Below are positions 24,551 to 32,104 of a DNA stretch of 64,000 nucleotides, piece after piece; the stretch's first letter is position 1, and every line of letters starts with the position of its first letter. Where the stretch lies: assembly GCA_022825705.1 (NCBI GenBank), contig JAJDWH010000009.1:124001-188000 (forward strand). Direction: 5' to 3'. Position numbers and translations under genes: made by a program. Source of the DNA: Alphaproteobacteria bacterium. Its GTDB lineage: Bacteria; Pseudomonadota; Alphaproteobacteria; TMED109. The notes beneath the pieces were generated by a model, which was not told the DNA's origin, did no database searches, and saw only the letters and a list, made by a program, of their open reading frames with translations.

Positions 24551-27500
24551 ATGATCGAACGAACATTTCAGGGCATTCCCAAGGGCAAACTCGCCGACGC
24601 TGATCAGCAGTCTTTCTTGGATAGCTTGGGCTGGTCAAGTGGAACAACATGGGAAGATCTACTGCGCTCAAAGCGAGTGCTGATGATTTCCGAGGCCGGC
24701 GCTGGCAAGACGTATGAATGCCGCGAACAGGCGCAGCAGCTGTGGGATGCCGGAGAACCCGCCTTCTTCGTTGAACTGACCGGCCTGGCGACAGGAGATT
24801 TGCGTAGTCTGCTGGACGACGATGAAGAAAGGCGGCTCAATGCTTGGCTTGCGTCTCAATCCGATGTCGCGACCTTCTTCCTGGACTCGATCGACGAACT
24901 CAAACTGACCCGCGGTTCGTTCGAGCAGGCTCTCAAGCACTTGAAGAGGGGCATTGGCAGTCAGCTCGGGCGGGCTCGGATCGTCATCACCTCGCGGCCG
25001 ATCCCATTTGACGAGGAGCTCGTGCGCCGTCTGCTGCCCGTCCCTCCGCCCCCTTTGGCGGGCACGCGTGAAGAGGCCTTCGCAAGAATCGCTATGGGCG
25101 ATCGCCCGGCTCCAGAAATCGAAGGCGAAAATGCCGGCGATGAGGAATGGCGAACGGTAGGGCTCATGCCGCTATCGAACGAGCAGGTTGTCGACTTCGC
25201 CAAGGGCCAGGGTGTCACGGATCCCGAGGCGCTAACGGACGACCTAGCAAGGCGAAATGCGGAGGAATTCGCGCGCCGTCCACAAGATCTAATTGAACTA
25301 TGTGCAGACTGGCGCGAGCAGAAGCGCATACGAACTCATCACGACCAAGTTGTGACAAATGTGCGCGTGAAGCTGCAGCCGCGGGACGACCGGGAGGAGC
25401 CAGCCGAGCTATCGGTCGACAAGGCGATCGAAGGCGCCAAGCGATTGGCGCTGGCAATGATGGTCACGCGCCGCATGACGATTCGGCACAGTGCGGCATC
25501 GGACGACATCGAAGACGAGGCTCCACTTGATCCGTCGATCATCCTGTCGGACTGGAGGCCGAATGAACGAAGGGCATTGCTCGAGCGGGCGCTGTTCGGC
25601 TTTGCCTCCTATGGCCGAGTGCGCTTTCACCATCGTTCGGTCGCCGAGTATCTCGCGGGGGAACGCCTTCAGGCGCTCAGCAAACGCGGAATGACCTTTC
25701 GCGCGCTCAAGCGGCTCGTCTTCGCAGAAACCAAAGGCAGGACAATTGTCCGTCCGTCAAGGCGCCCCATCGCCGGTTGGCTGGCACTCCACGAGGACGG
25801 AATATTCGAAATGCTGCGGGATTACGAGCCTGCCGTGCTTCTCGATGAAGGCGACCCGGAGTCGCTTTCCCTATCGCAACGCATCCAAGCGCTACGCGCC
25901 TACGTGGAGCGGCACGGTCAGGGCGGATGGCGCGGACTGAGCGTTCCACACATTCAGGTTCATCGTTTCGCTTCGCCCGAACTTGCAGACACCGTCACGG
26001 AGCTTTGGGCAAACGGTATCGAAAATCCCGATGTTCGGGAGATGCTTCTCCAACTCATTCGGGCCGGACGCATCAGTGATTGCGTCGATATCGCTTACGG
26101 GGTCGCGTGTGATGCGAATGCATCTCTGGTCGAGCGAATGATTGCGGTCGATGCGCTGGTGGCAATCAGGGATCCTCGACTTGAGGACATCGCGTCGCAA
26201 GTGGCGAACTTCGATCCTGCGTGGCCGGTGAAGGCTGTCCAGGGAGCCGTACTACGGCTGTTCCCCCGACATCTTTCGGTCCAGCAGCTTTGTCGGACAC
26301 TTAGAAGGATCAACGGAGAGAAACGCGGATCGGGTGATCTGACTTGGCAGTTAACCCGTCTAATTTCCGATGCTGAACTTGATCCACAAGACCTTGAAGC
26401 ACTTCGTGACGGTCTGGTCGATCTGCTTTCTGACGGGCTACGGTGGCAGGAAGATAGGTCGCACATCGTCAGCGACCGTGCCCATCTCAGCAGTGCGTTG
26501 GCCGCGACTTGCGTGCGTGGACTGGAGGGCAGCCGGGCTGATGATTGGCTGACGGCGAGCGCACTCGTACTGCGTCTTCATATAGACGAGCCCACAGAAA
26601 ACGACGTGCACAAGGCGCTTCGCGAGCGACTTTCAAACCTGGCACCCGAGGAGAATTCACGCTTCTTTTGGGCAGTCGATACCCTGGTTCAATCGCTCCA
26701 CAGCATTGCTGACCCTTGGATGCGCTTCGCGGAAATTACCATTCATGACGGACCCGTCGAACTTCGTGCGGAACGGGATCTGGGCTGGATCGAGGAAGCG
26801 ATTGGCGATACGGGCCGCTCCGCGAACGACCGGGCCATGCTGTTGGAGGCGGCGATGCGCCTGCCATTAGACCCCAAGCGACGGCGGGAGCATATATCGG
26901 GGCTGAAGGCGCTGGTCTCCGATCAACCAAGCCTGCTGGCGGCTATCGATGAGCGCCTGAAGCCGTCGAAGACTGAAAAAAAGATCCGTCGCTGGGAGAA
27001 GAAGCGAGCCGAACGGGAGAAGCAGAAAGAGCGCCGGCAGGCGAAGGACAGGGCAAAGTGGATTGAGTTCTGGCGGGAAGTGGCCGATCACCCTGAGATT
27101 GTCTTCTCCTCCAAGCGCAGCTGGAGCACGGCGTGGAATCTATGGAAGGCAATGAGTCACGAAGGGGACAACAGCCGAGCATCGGGGTGGAACCGGCGGT
27201 TCATCGAGGAACAGTTCGGAAAGGAGACTGCGGACAGGTTGCGGCGCACGTTGATGAACATTTGGCGGGAAGACCGTCCCACCCTCCCAGGTGAGAGGCC
27301 TGAAAACGAGCGCAGCACGTATCTGGTCCGCTGGCAACTCGGCCTCGCTGCACTTTACGCGGAGGCCGAGGATTCATCATGGGCCACCACACTCACTGAC
27401 GAACAAGCGAGGCTGGCAGCACGATACGCCTCCATCCAACTCAATGGGCTGCCCCTCTGGATGGAGAGCTTGGTCAATGCTCATCCAGAGGCGGTGGATG

Positions 27501-28879
27501 CTGTATTGGGCAACGAGTTGAGTTGGGAGCTGAGCGGGCAGCCGGGGTCGGACGGCCATTCCTTGCTTCTGCAGGACATCAACTACGCATCGGAGCCGGT
27601 CGCCAAGCTGTTTCTTCCCAGACTTCTCGACTGGCTGAACGTGAACGGAACAATTGTGGACGGCTCGTGCGATCAGGCTGGGGCGACCAAGCGCCTTCAG
27701 CAAGTAATCGGTACGATGCTGAAGCATGGTGACGACGACACGCGTGCCTACGCGAGAGACATGGCGTGTCAACGACTCCGTGAAGACCTTCCGAACGAAC
27801 TCGCGCTTGTCTGGTTGCTGACGCTCATGCGCGTCGATCCCGAACTCGGTGTATCCGCGCTGGAGGAGCGACTTCGAAGAATCGAGCCGGAAAAATTCAG
27901 CGAAGCCGTCAGATCTTTCGCCGTTCTATTCGGCGATCGTCATGATGGGATCAATCTGAAGACTTCGGCGTTCACGCCACGGCTACTCCTGCGGCTGCTC
28001 CGTCTAGCATACCGCCATGTGCGGCCCATCGACGACGCCCGGCACGAGGACGCCTACACGCCAGATATGCGCGATCACGCCGAATACGTACGAAACGCAA
28101 TCGTGAGCGCCTTGCTCGAGGCGAAAGGCGAAGACGGATGGGCAGCGAAGCTCGAAATGGCGAACGATCCACTCTGTGCACACTTCAAGGATCGGATTAT
28201 CGCGGTTGCCGAGGAGAATTGGGCGCAGGAGATCGATGGAGACGCGTTCGATCACGCGCAGGCCGTTGCACTGGACAAGACGGGCGAGGCGCCCGCTTCA
28301 ACGAACGAGGCAATGTTTGCAATCTTGCGCGATCGTCTAGAGGACCTTGATGAACTCCTGCTGCGAGACATGTCGCCAAGGGCCGCATGGGCCGGAATAG
28401 AGGATGAAAAGATAATGCGTCGCGAGATCGCGCGGGAACTGAACAATGCAGCCGACGGTCTCTACACGATTGACCAGGAAGCTGCCACGGCAGACGAAAA
28501 AGAAACGGACATTCGTCTGCGTTCAGTCGTGTCCAAGCACGAAGCGGTCATCGAGCTCAAGCGCGCCGACAACCGGTCCGGACGCGACTTGCGCGACACC
28601 ATCCGTGGTCAACTTGTCACCAAGTACATGGCGCCCGAGACCAGCAGGTCAGGATGCTTGTTGGTAACGCTGGCCAAGGATCGGAAATGGAGACACCCCG
28701 ACAGCGGAATTCTGGTCGATCGAAAAGGGCTGATATCACTTCTCCGTGAGGAGGCAATTCGCGTGGAGGAGTCGGTGGGCGGCGGCCTGTCACTTTGCAT
28801 CCATCTGCTCGATCTGTGTCCCCGCTTGCCGTTGGAGTCTACGGGCAAGAAGGACGGAAATGCTGCTCCCTCGACATAG
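24551..28879 (+). CDS. STAND/NACHT-like NTPase with C-terminal PD-(D/E)XK nuclease domain
   Basis: In this 1442-residue protein the P-loop domain is near the N-terminus: Walker A E-A-G-A-G-K53-T, Walker B T-F-F-L-D-S-I-D-E-L (108-117) and a sensor-like I-V-I-T-S-R-P (144-150). A winged-helix-like H-H-R-S-V-A-E-Y-L region (about 360-368) is typical of NACHT proteins. The middle is a long helical solenoid with a highly charged coiled-coil stretch around residues 805-835. The C-terminus carries a PD-(D/E)XK core: Asp1320, Glu1335-x-Lys1337 and Q1354-x-x-x-x-Y1359. In known Avs proteins the nuclease is N-terminal, so this order is reversed. The solenoid would sense an invader and the nuclease would act as effector; this is inference. 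A GIY-YIG gene follows 144 bases downstream. Confidence 0.75.
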   Translation: MIERTFQGIPKGKLADADQQSFLDSLGWSSGTTWEDLLRSKRVLMISEAGAGKTYECREQAQQLWDAGEPAFFVELTGLATGDLRSLLDDDEERRLNAWLASQSDVATFFLDSIDELKLTRGSFEQALKHLKRGIGSQLGRARIVITSRPIPFDEELVRRLLPVPPPPLAGTREEAFARIAMGDRPAPEIEGENAGDEEWRTVGLMPLSNEQVVDFAKGQGVTDPEALTDDLARRNAEEFARRPQDLIELCADWREQKRIRTHHDQVVTNVRVKLQPRDDREEPAELSVDKAIEGAKRLALAMMVTRRMTIRHSAASDDIEDEAPLDPSIILSDWRPNERRALLERALFGFASYGRVRFHHRSVAEYLAGERLQALSKRGMTFRALKRLVFAETKGRTIVRPSRRPIAGWLALHEDGIFEMLRDYEPAVLLDEGDPESLSLSQRIQALRAYVERHGQGGWRGLSVPHIQVHRFASPELADTVTELWANGIENPDVREMLLQLIRAGRISDCVDIAYGVACDANASLVERMIAVDALVAIRDPRLEDIASQVANFDPAWPVKAVQGAVLRLFPRHLSVQQLCRTLRRINGEKRGSGDLTWQLTRLISDAELDPQDLEALRDGLVDLLSDGLRWQEDRSHIVSDRAHLSSALAATCVRGLEGSRADDWLTASALVLRLHIDEPTENDVHKALRERLSNLAPEENSRFFWAVDTLVQSLHSIADPWMRFAEITIHDGPVELRAERDLGWIEEAIGDTGRSANDRAMLLEAAMRLPLDPKRRREHISGLKALVSDQPSLLAAIDERLKPSKTEKKIRRWEKKRAEREKQKERRQAKDRAKWIEFWREVADHPEIVFSSKRSWSTAWNLWKAMSHEGDNSRASGWNRRFIEEQFGKETADRLRRTLMNIWREDRPTLPGERPENERSTYLVRWQLGLAALYAEAEDSSWATTLTDEQARLAARYASIQLNGLPLWMESLVNAHPEAVDAVLGNELSWELSGQPGSDGHSLLLQDINYASEPVAKLFLPRLLDWLNVNGTIVDGSCDQAGATKRLQQVIGTMLKHGDDDTRAYARDMACQRLREDLPNELALVWLLTLMRVDPELGVSALEERLRRIEPEKFSEAVRSFAVLFGDRHDGINLKTSAFTPRLLLRLLRLAYRHVRPIDDARHEDAYTPDMRDHAEYVRNAIVSALLEAKGEDGWAAKLEMANDPLCAHFKDRIIAVAEENWAQEIDGDAFDHAQAVALDKTGEAPASTNEAMFAILRDRLEDLDELLLRDMSPRAAWAGIEDEKIMRREIARELNNAADGLYTIDQEAATADEKETDIRLRSVVSKHEAVIELKRADNRSGRDLRDTIRGQLVTKYMAPETSRSGCLLVTLAKDRKWRHPDSGILVDRKGLISLLREEAIRVEESVGGGLSLCIHLLDLCPRLPLESTGKKDGNAAPST

Positions 28880-29023
28880 GGCTCGTGACTGTTCGACTCG
28901 ACGACCCCAATGCGCCGAGCTCCACACCATCAAACCTGAACGAATCAGAACAAAGAACGAACGACTCATTCTTGTTGGCGATTGGTTTGAGTTGGTGTTC
29001 AACTACCTCGATTCATCTACCGC

Positions 29024-29497
29024 GTGACTTGGGACTACCTCAAAGAGGCCGCGAGAACACACGCGATACTGCTCGGAAGTGGAGAGGTTGGAATGGAGCC
29101 CGACGAGCCAGAAGCCGTAAAGGCATTGTTTGAAGAACTAATGCTGGAGCCACTCCAGACATTTCCGGGGCGGTACAAAAAGCTGGATGCGCCTGTCCAA
29201 CAGGGTGTCTACGTGATCTACGATCCACAGGAACAAGACGTCCTTCATGTCGGCCGTACGCCCCGCGCCAAAGGTGGGATTGCTCAACGCCTGCGTGGCC
29301 ACATGGGCCACAAGAACGGGAAAAGATCATTTTCGTCGTTTGTGAGAGGATACGAGCCTCTTGAGGGAGACGGCTCCAGGCTGCGGCGAGACAAATACAC
29401 TTTCAGGTGTCTGGTGGTCGAAAACCCCCGGCTGCGCGCCCTGTTGGAGGCGTATGCGACAGGTCATCTCTGCCCCGCTCACATCGGCACGGGCTGA
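29024..29497 (+). CDS. Small GIY-YIG nuclease-family protein
   Basis: This protein of about 157 residues carries a GIY-YIG core: G-V-Y at 61-63, H-V-G at 75-77 (the usual Tyr is His), R-L-R-G-H-M with Arg at 89-91, and Glu142 in L-L-E-A-Y. The final C-P-A-H replaces the common P-x-x-N. The GTG start at 29,024 has no ribosome binding site. An ATG at 29,093 has GGAGAGG five bases upstream and may be the true start, giving about 134 residues. It lies on the same strand as the STAND-nuclease gene and may be its partner. Confidence 0.65.
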   Translation: MTWDYLKEAARTHAILLGSGEVGMEPDEPEAVKALFEELMLEPLQTFPGRYKKLDAPVQQGVYVIYDPQEQDVLHVGRTPRAKGGIAQRLRGHMGHKNGKRSFSSFVRGYEPLEGDGSRLRRDKYTFRCLVVENPRLRALLEAYATGHLCPAHIGTG

Positions 29498-29588
29498 CCG
29501 TGAGGCTGTCAGACCCCGACAGACACCCGCACGAACCCGTCCACGCGCTATGCGCTGGGGGATGGTCCGTCGTACCGTCGAATGTGCA

Positions 29589-30770
29589 TCATCCTGTCAT
29601 GTTCTCCACGCTGGAGCGGTCCGCAGCAATGTACGCGGCCCATTCCTGCATGAGCAGCCGCCGCCGCTCGAAGAGGTCGGTCCGCCGGTAGGCGGCCTCC
29701 ACCCGATCCGAATTGACATGCGCCAGCGCCAGTTCGCAGACGTCGCGCGGCGCGTCCGAGCACTCCGCCGCCCAGTCGCGGAACGACGAGCGGAACCCGT
29801 GCGGCACGGCGCCGACTTTCAACTCCCGCAGGAGCTTCGACAAGGTGGAATCGCTCATCGGCCGGCCCCGGGCCGTCGGAAACACCAACCCCGACCCGCC
29901 CGTGTGCCCGCGCGCCTCCTCCAGGATCGCCACCGCCCGGTCCGGCAGCGGCACCCGGTGCTCCCGCTCTCCCTTCATGCGCCCCTTCGGGACGGTCCAG
30001 GTGCACGCCCCGAGGTCCATCTCGCTCCATTCCGCAAGGCGCACCTCGCCCGACCGTGCAGCAGTCAGGACGAGAAACTCGAACGCCGCCTTCGTCGCCC
30101 AGTGCGCCTGCGCGGAGCCCCGCACGGTGGCCACCGCCGCCCCGACCTCGCGGAACGCCAGTGCGCGATGGTGCACCTTCGGCTTGTTCCGCTTCGGGAG
30201 CGCCGCCCCGATGGCGTCGCCCGCAGGGTTGTCGGCACGGAACCCCTCCGCCACCGCCCACTGCATCACCGCGCTGATCCTCTGCCGGACCCGGCGCGCC
30301 GTCTCGTGCTTCTGCACCCAGATCGGCAGCAGCACCGCCATCACGTCCGCCGTCGTGATCGCGTTCACCGGCTTCTGTCCGAGCCGCTTCATCGCGTAGT
30401 CCCTGAGCGAGGCCCGCCACTGGCCCTCGCTCTTGCCCGCATCCTTCCAGGCCGCGCGGTGAATCGCGATGACCCGGTCGATTGCCGCCGCGAACGTCGG
30501 CGCCTCCCCCGTCCGCTTGAGCGCGCACGGGTCGCCGCCGGCCCGAGCCAGCCTGCGGTTGGCCATCGCCTGCTCGCGGGCTTCCGCAAGGCCGACCAAC
30601 GGATACCCGCCAAGGCCCAGCTGGCGGGCGCGCCCGTGCACGTCGAGGCGCTGCACCCACTGGCGCGTGCGCGCCGGCGTCACGCGCAGATTGAGCGTCG
30701 GACAGCCGCCGTCGCTGTAGAATCCCGGTGCGGCATTCCGGACGAATCGGTCGGTGAGATTGTGTGCCAT
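29589..30770 (-). CDS. Tyrosine recombinase/integrase
   Basis: This complete 393-residue integrase of the P4-like kind has an N-terminal arm-binding domain (D-G-G-C-P-T-L-N-L-R-V and L-G-L-G-G-Y-P). A core-binding domain follows, then the catalytic domain with Arg239 (T-A-A-R-S-G-E-V), His324-x-x-Arg327, His351 (A-L-A-H-V) and the nucleophile Tyr361. I chose the ATG at 30,770, which follows GGGA and begins the standard N-terminus; the frame is open another 31 codons upstream. An AT-rich region with nested inverted repeats lies directly upstream. Two remnants of close relatives occur at 17,755 and 23,854. No tRNA was found next to it. Confidence 0.9.
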   Translation of the reverse strand: MAHNLTDRFVRNAAPGFYSDGGCPTLNLRVTPARTRQWVQRLDVHGRARQLGLGGYPLVGLAEAREQAMANRRLARAGGDPCALKRTGEAPTFAAAIDRVIAIHRAAWKDAGKSEGQWRASLRDYAMKRLGQKPVNAITTADVMAVLLPIWVQKHETARRVRQRISAVMQWAVAEGFRADNPAGDAIGAALPKRNKPKVHHRALAFREVGAAVATVRGSAQAHWATKAAFEFLVLTAARSGEVRLAEWSEMDLGACTWTVPKGRMKGEREHRVPLPDRAVAILEEARGHTGGSGLVFPTARGRPMSDSTLSKLLRELKVGAVPHGFRSSFRDWAAECSDAPRDVCELALAHVNSDRVEAAYRRTDLFERRRLLMQEWAAYIAADRSSVENMTG

Positions 30771-30786
30771 TTCCCAGTCCCGTCGT

Positions 30787-30826
30787 TGTATATAACCCTG
30801 TACACAATTCACAGGGAGTATATACA
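30787..30826. promoter_or_regulatory. Nested inverted repeat upstream of the integrase
   Basis: TGTATATA (30,787-30,794) and TATATACA (30,819-30,826) form the outer arms, and CCCTGT (30,796-30,801) and ACAGGG (30,811-30,816) the inner arms, offset by a one-base bulge. It begins 16 bases upstream of the integrase ATG within an AT-rich stretch (30,780-30,960) that also has a GGAATACT/AGTATTTCC dyad at 30,879-30,904. It may be the integrase operator and promoter or part of the attachment site. Confidence 0.45.
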
Positions 30827-31022
30827 GATACATCCACAGATGCGACACGGATTTGGCAAGCACGGAAAGAACACTACAGGAATACTTCGGAAGACAGTAT
30901 TTCCGTATATTGCTGATTATAGACTACCTTATGGTATTCCTATGGCACGTCAAGGAACATAGTGGCACATTACGCTGGCGGGCGCCCCATCCGCCACCGC
31001 CCGAGCGGTTCCCTGCCAAGCA

Positions 31023-31043
31023 CCTTCAACGAATCGTTGAAGG
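31023..31043. repeat. Perfect 21-bp palindrome after the threonine dehydratase gene
   Basis: CCTTCAACGA and TCGTTGAAGG flank a single central A. It lies 20 bases past the stop of the leftward dehydratase gene. As RNA it would fold into an eight-base-pair stem with a five-base loop. No T-run follows, so it is a weak terminator candidate; a protein-binding dyad is equally possible. Confidence 0.4.
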
Positions 31044-31063
31044 CAGAGCGCTTGGCGCCGTTC

Positions 31064-32104
31064 TCAGCTAGTGCCGAACCGAGCTTCGCGAGCCTCGGCA
31101 AGCGCCCGGGCCAACATAGCCGCGTCGGCGTTGCCGCCTGACACCACCAGCAGCGCCGTCTTGTCACGAAGATCGATGCGGCCGGAGAGGACCGCCGCCA
31201 GCGCCGCCGCCCCGCCCGGTTCCACGACCAGCTTCAGTCGCAACAACGCAAAGGCGATTGCTTCCAACACCTCGGCATCCGACACGACAAGACCGGGCCC
31301 CAGGTACTTGGTCCCGATCACGTAGGCGATCTTTCCGACCCGAGGCGGCAGCAGTGAGTCGCAGATCGTGGTGACCCCTTCATCGGCTACCACGTGCCGG
31401 CCCTCAGCAAGTGAGCGCGCCATGTCGTCGTGCACCTCGGGTTCCACGCTGCGGACGTCAATTTTCGGAAATTCCGACCGCAGGCCAACCGTCACGCCTG
31501 ATAGGAGGCCGCCACCGCCGCACGGGACCAGCGCAACGTCGGGAACGATGTCCCGCGCGCGCATCTGCTGTGCTGCCTCGAGACCTGCCGTACCCTGCCC
31601 GGCCACAACGAGCGGGTCGTCGTACGGGTGGACGAACGTGCCCCCCCTTTCCCGGAGAACTCTGGTGCCCAGCTCCTCGCGCCCTTCTGCATGACGGTCG
31701 TAAAACACGATCTCCGCCCCAAAGTTCTTCACACCGGCCACCTTGATGCGGGCCGCGTCGTTTGGCATCACGATGGTCGCGGGACTCCCGACAAGGCGGG
31801 CTGCGCACGCCACACCTTGCGCATGGTTCCCGGACGACCAGGCAACGATTCCAGCAGCGCGCCGCTCGGTCGGTATCGCGGCGATCCGGTTGTATGCACC
31901 CCGGAACTTGAACGATCCGGTGCGCTGCAGGCACTCGGGCTTGATCAGTACGCGCCCTCCGGTTCGCGCGTTGAGCACCCCGGATTCCAGCAGGGGGGTA
32001 AGCCGGGCTCGGCCCTCGATGACCTTACTCGCGGCGACGATCTCGTCCCGCGAGATTCCTGCGGCGCCCACTGCTAGCGCGGGCACGTGAGCGGCATTTC
32101 CCAT
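31064..32104 (-). CDS. Threonine dehydratase-like PLP enzyme (serine/threonine ammonia-lyase)
   Basis: This fold-type II PLP enzyme of about 346 residues has the PLP lysine in S-F-K-F-R-G-A, the phosphate and substrate loops S-S-G-N-H-A-Q-G-V-A and G-G-G-G-L-L-S-G, and a C-terminal S-G-G-N motif. It lacks the C-terminal ACT regulatory domain of biosynthetic IlvA, so it resembles catabolic threonine/serine dehydratases or serine racemase-like enzymes. It converts Thr to 2-oxobutyrate and/or Ser to pyruvate; the exact substrate cannot be read here. The start at 32,104 overlaps the end of the transglycosylase gene by 31 bases. A GTG start a few codons later is possible. Confidence 0.8.
   Translation of the reverse strand: MGNAAHVPALAVGAAGISRDEIVAASKVIEGRARLTPLLESGVLNARTGGRVLIKPECLQRTGSFKFRGAYNRIAAIPTERRAAGIVAWSSGNHAQGVACAARLVGSPATIVMPNDAARIKVAGVKNFGAEIVFYDRHAEGREELGTRVLRERGGTFVHPYDDPLVVAGQGTAGLEAAQQMRARDIVPDVALVPCGGGGLLSGVTVGLRSEFPKIDVRSVEPEVHDDMARSLAEGRHVVADEGVTTICDSLLPPRVGKIAYVIGTKYLGPGLVVSDAEVLEAIAFALLRLKLVVEPGGAAALAAVLSGRIDLRDKTALLVVSGGNADAAMLARALAEAREARFGTS

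Noticed and set aside
29548..30837. Second minus-strand frame (429 codons) over the integrase
   Set aside because: It is the integrase in a shifted frame, rich in Gly and Ala repeats without domain structure.
29361..30962. Plus-strand open frame (533 codons) across the integrase
   Set aside because: The minus strand encodes an intact tyrosine recombinase with all catalytic residues. The plus frame is Arg/Pro/His-rich and has no domain.
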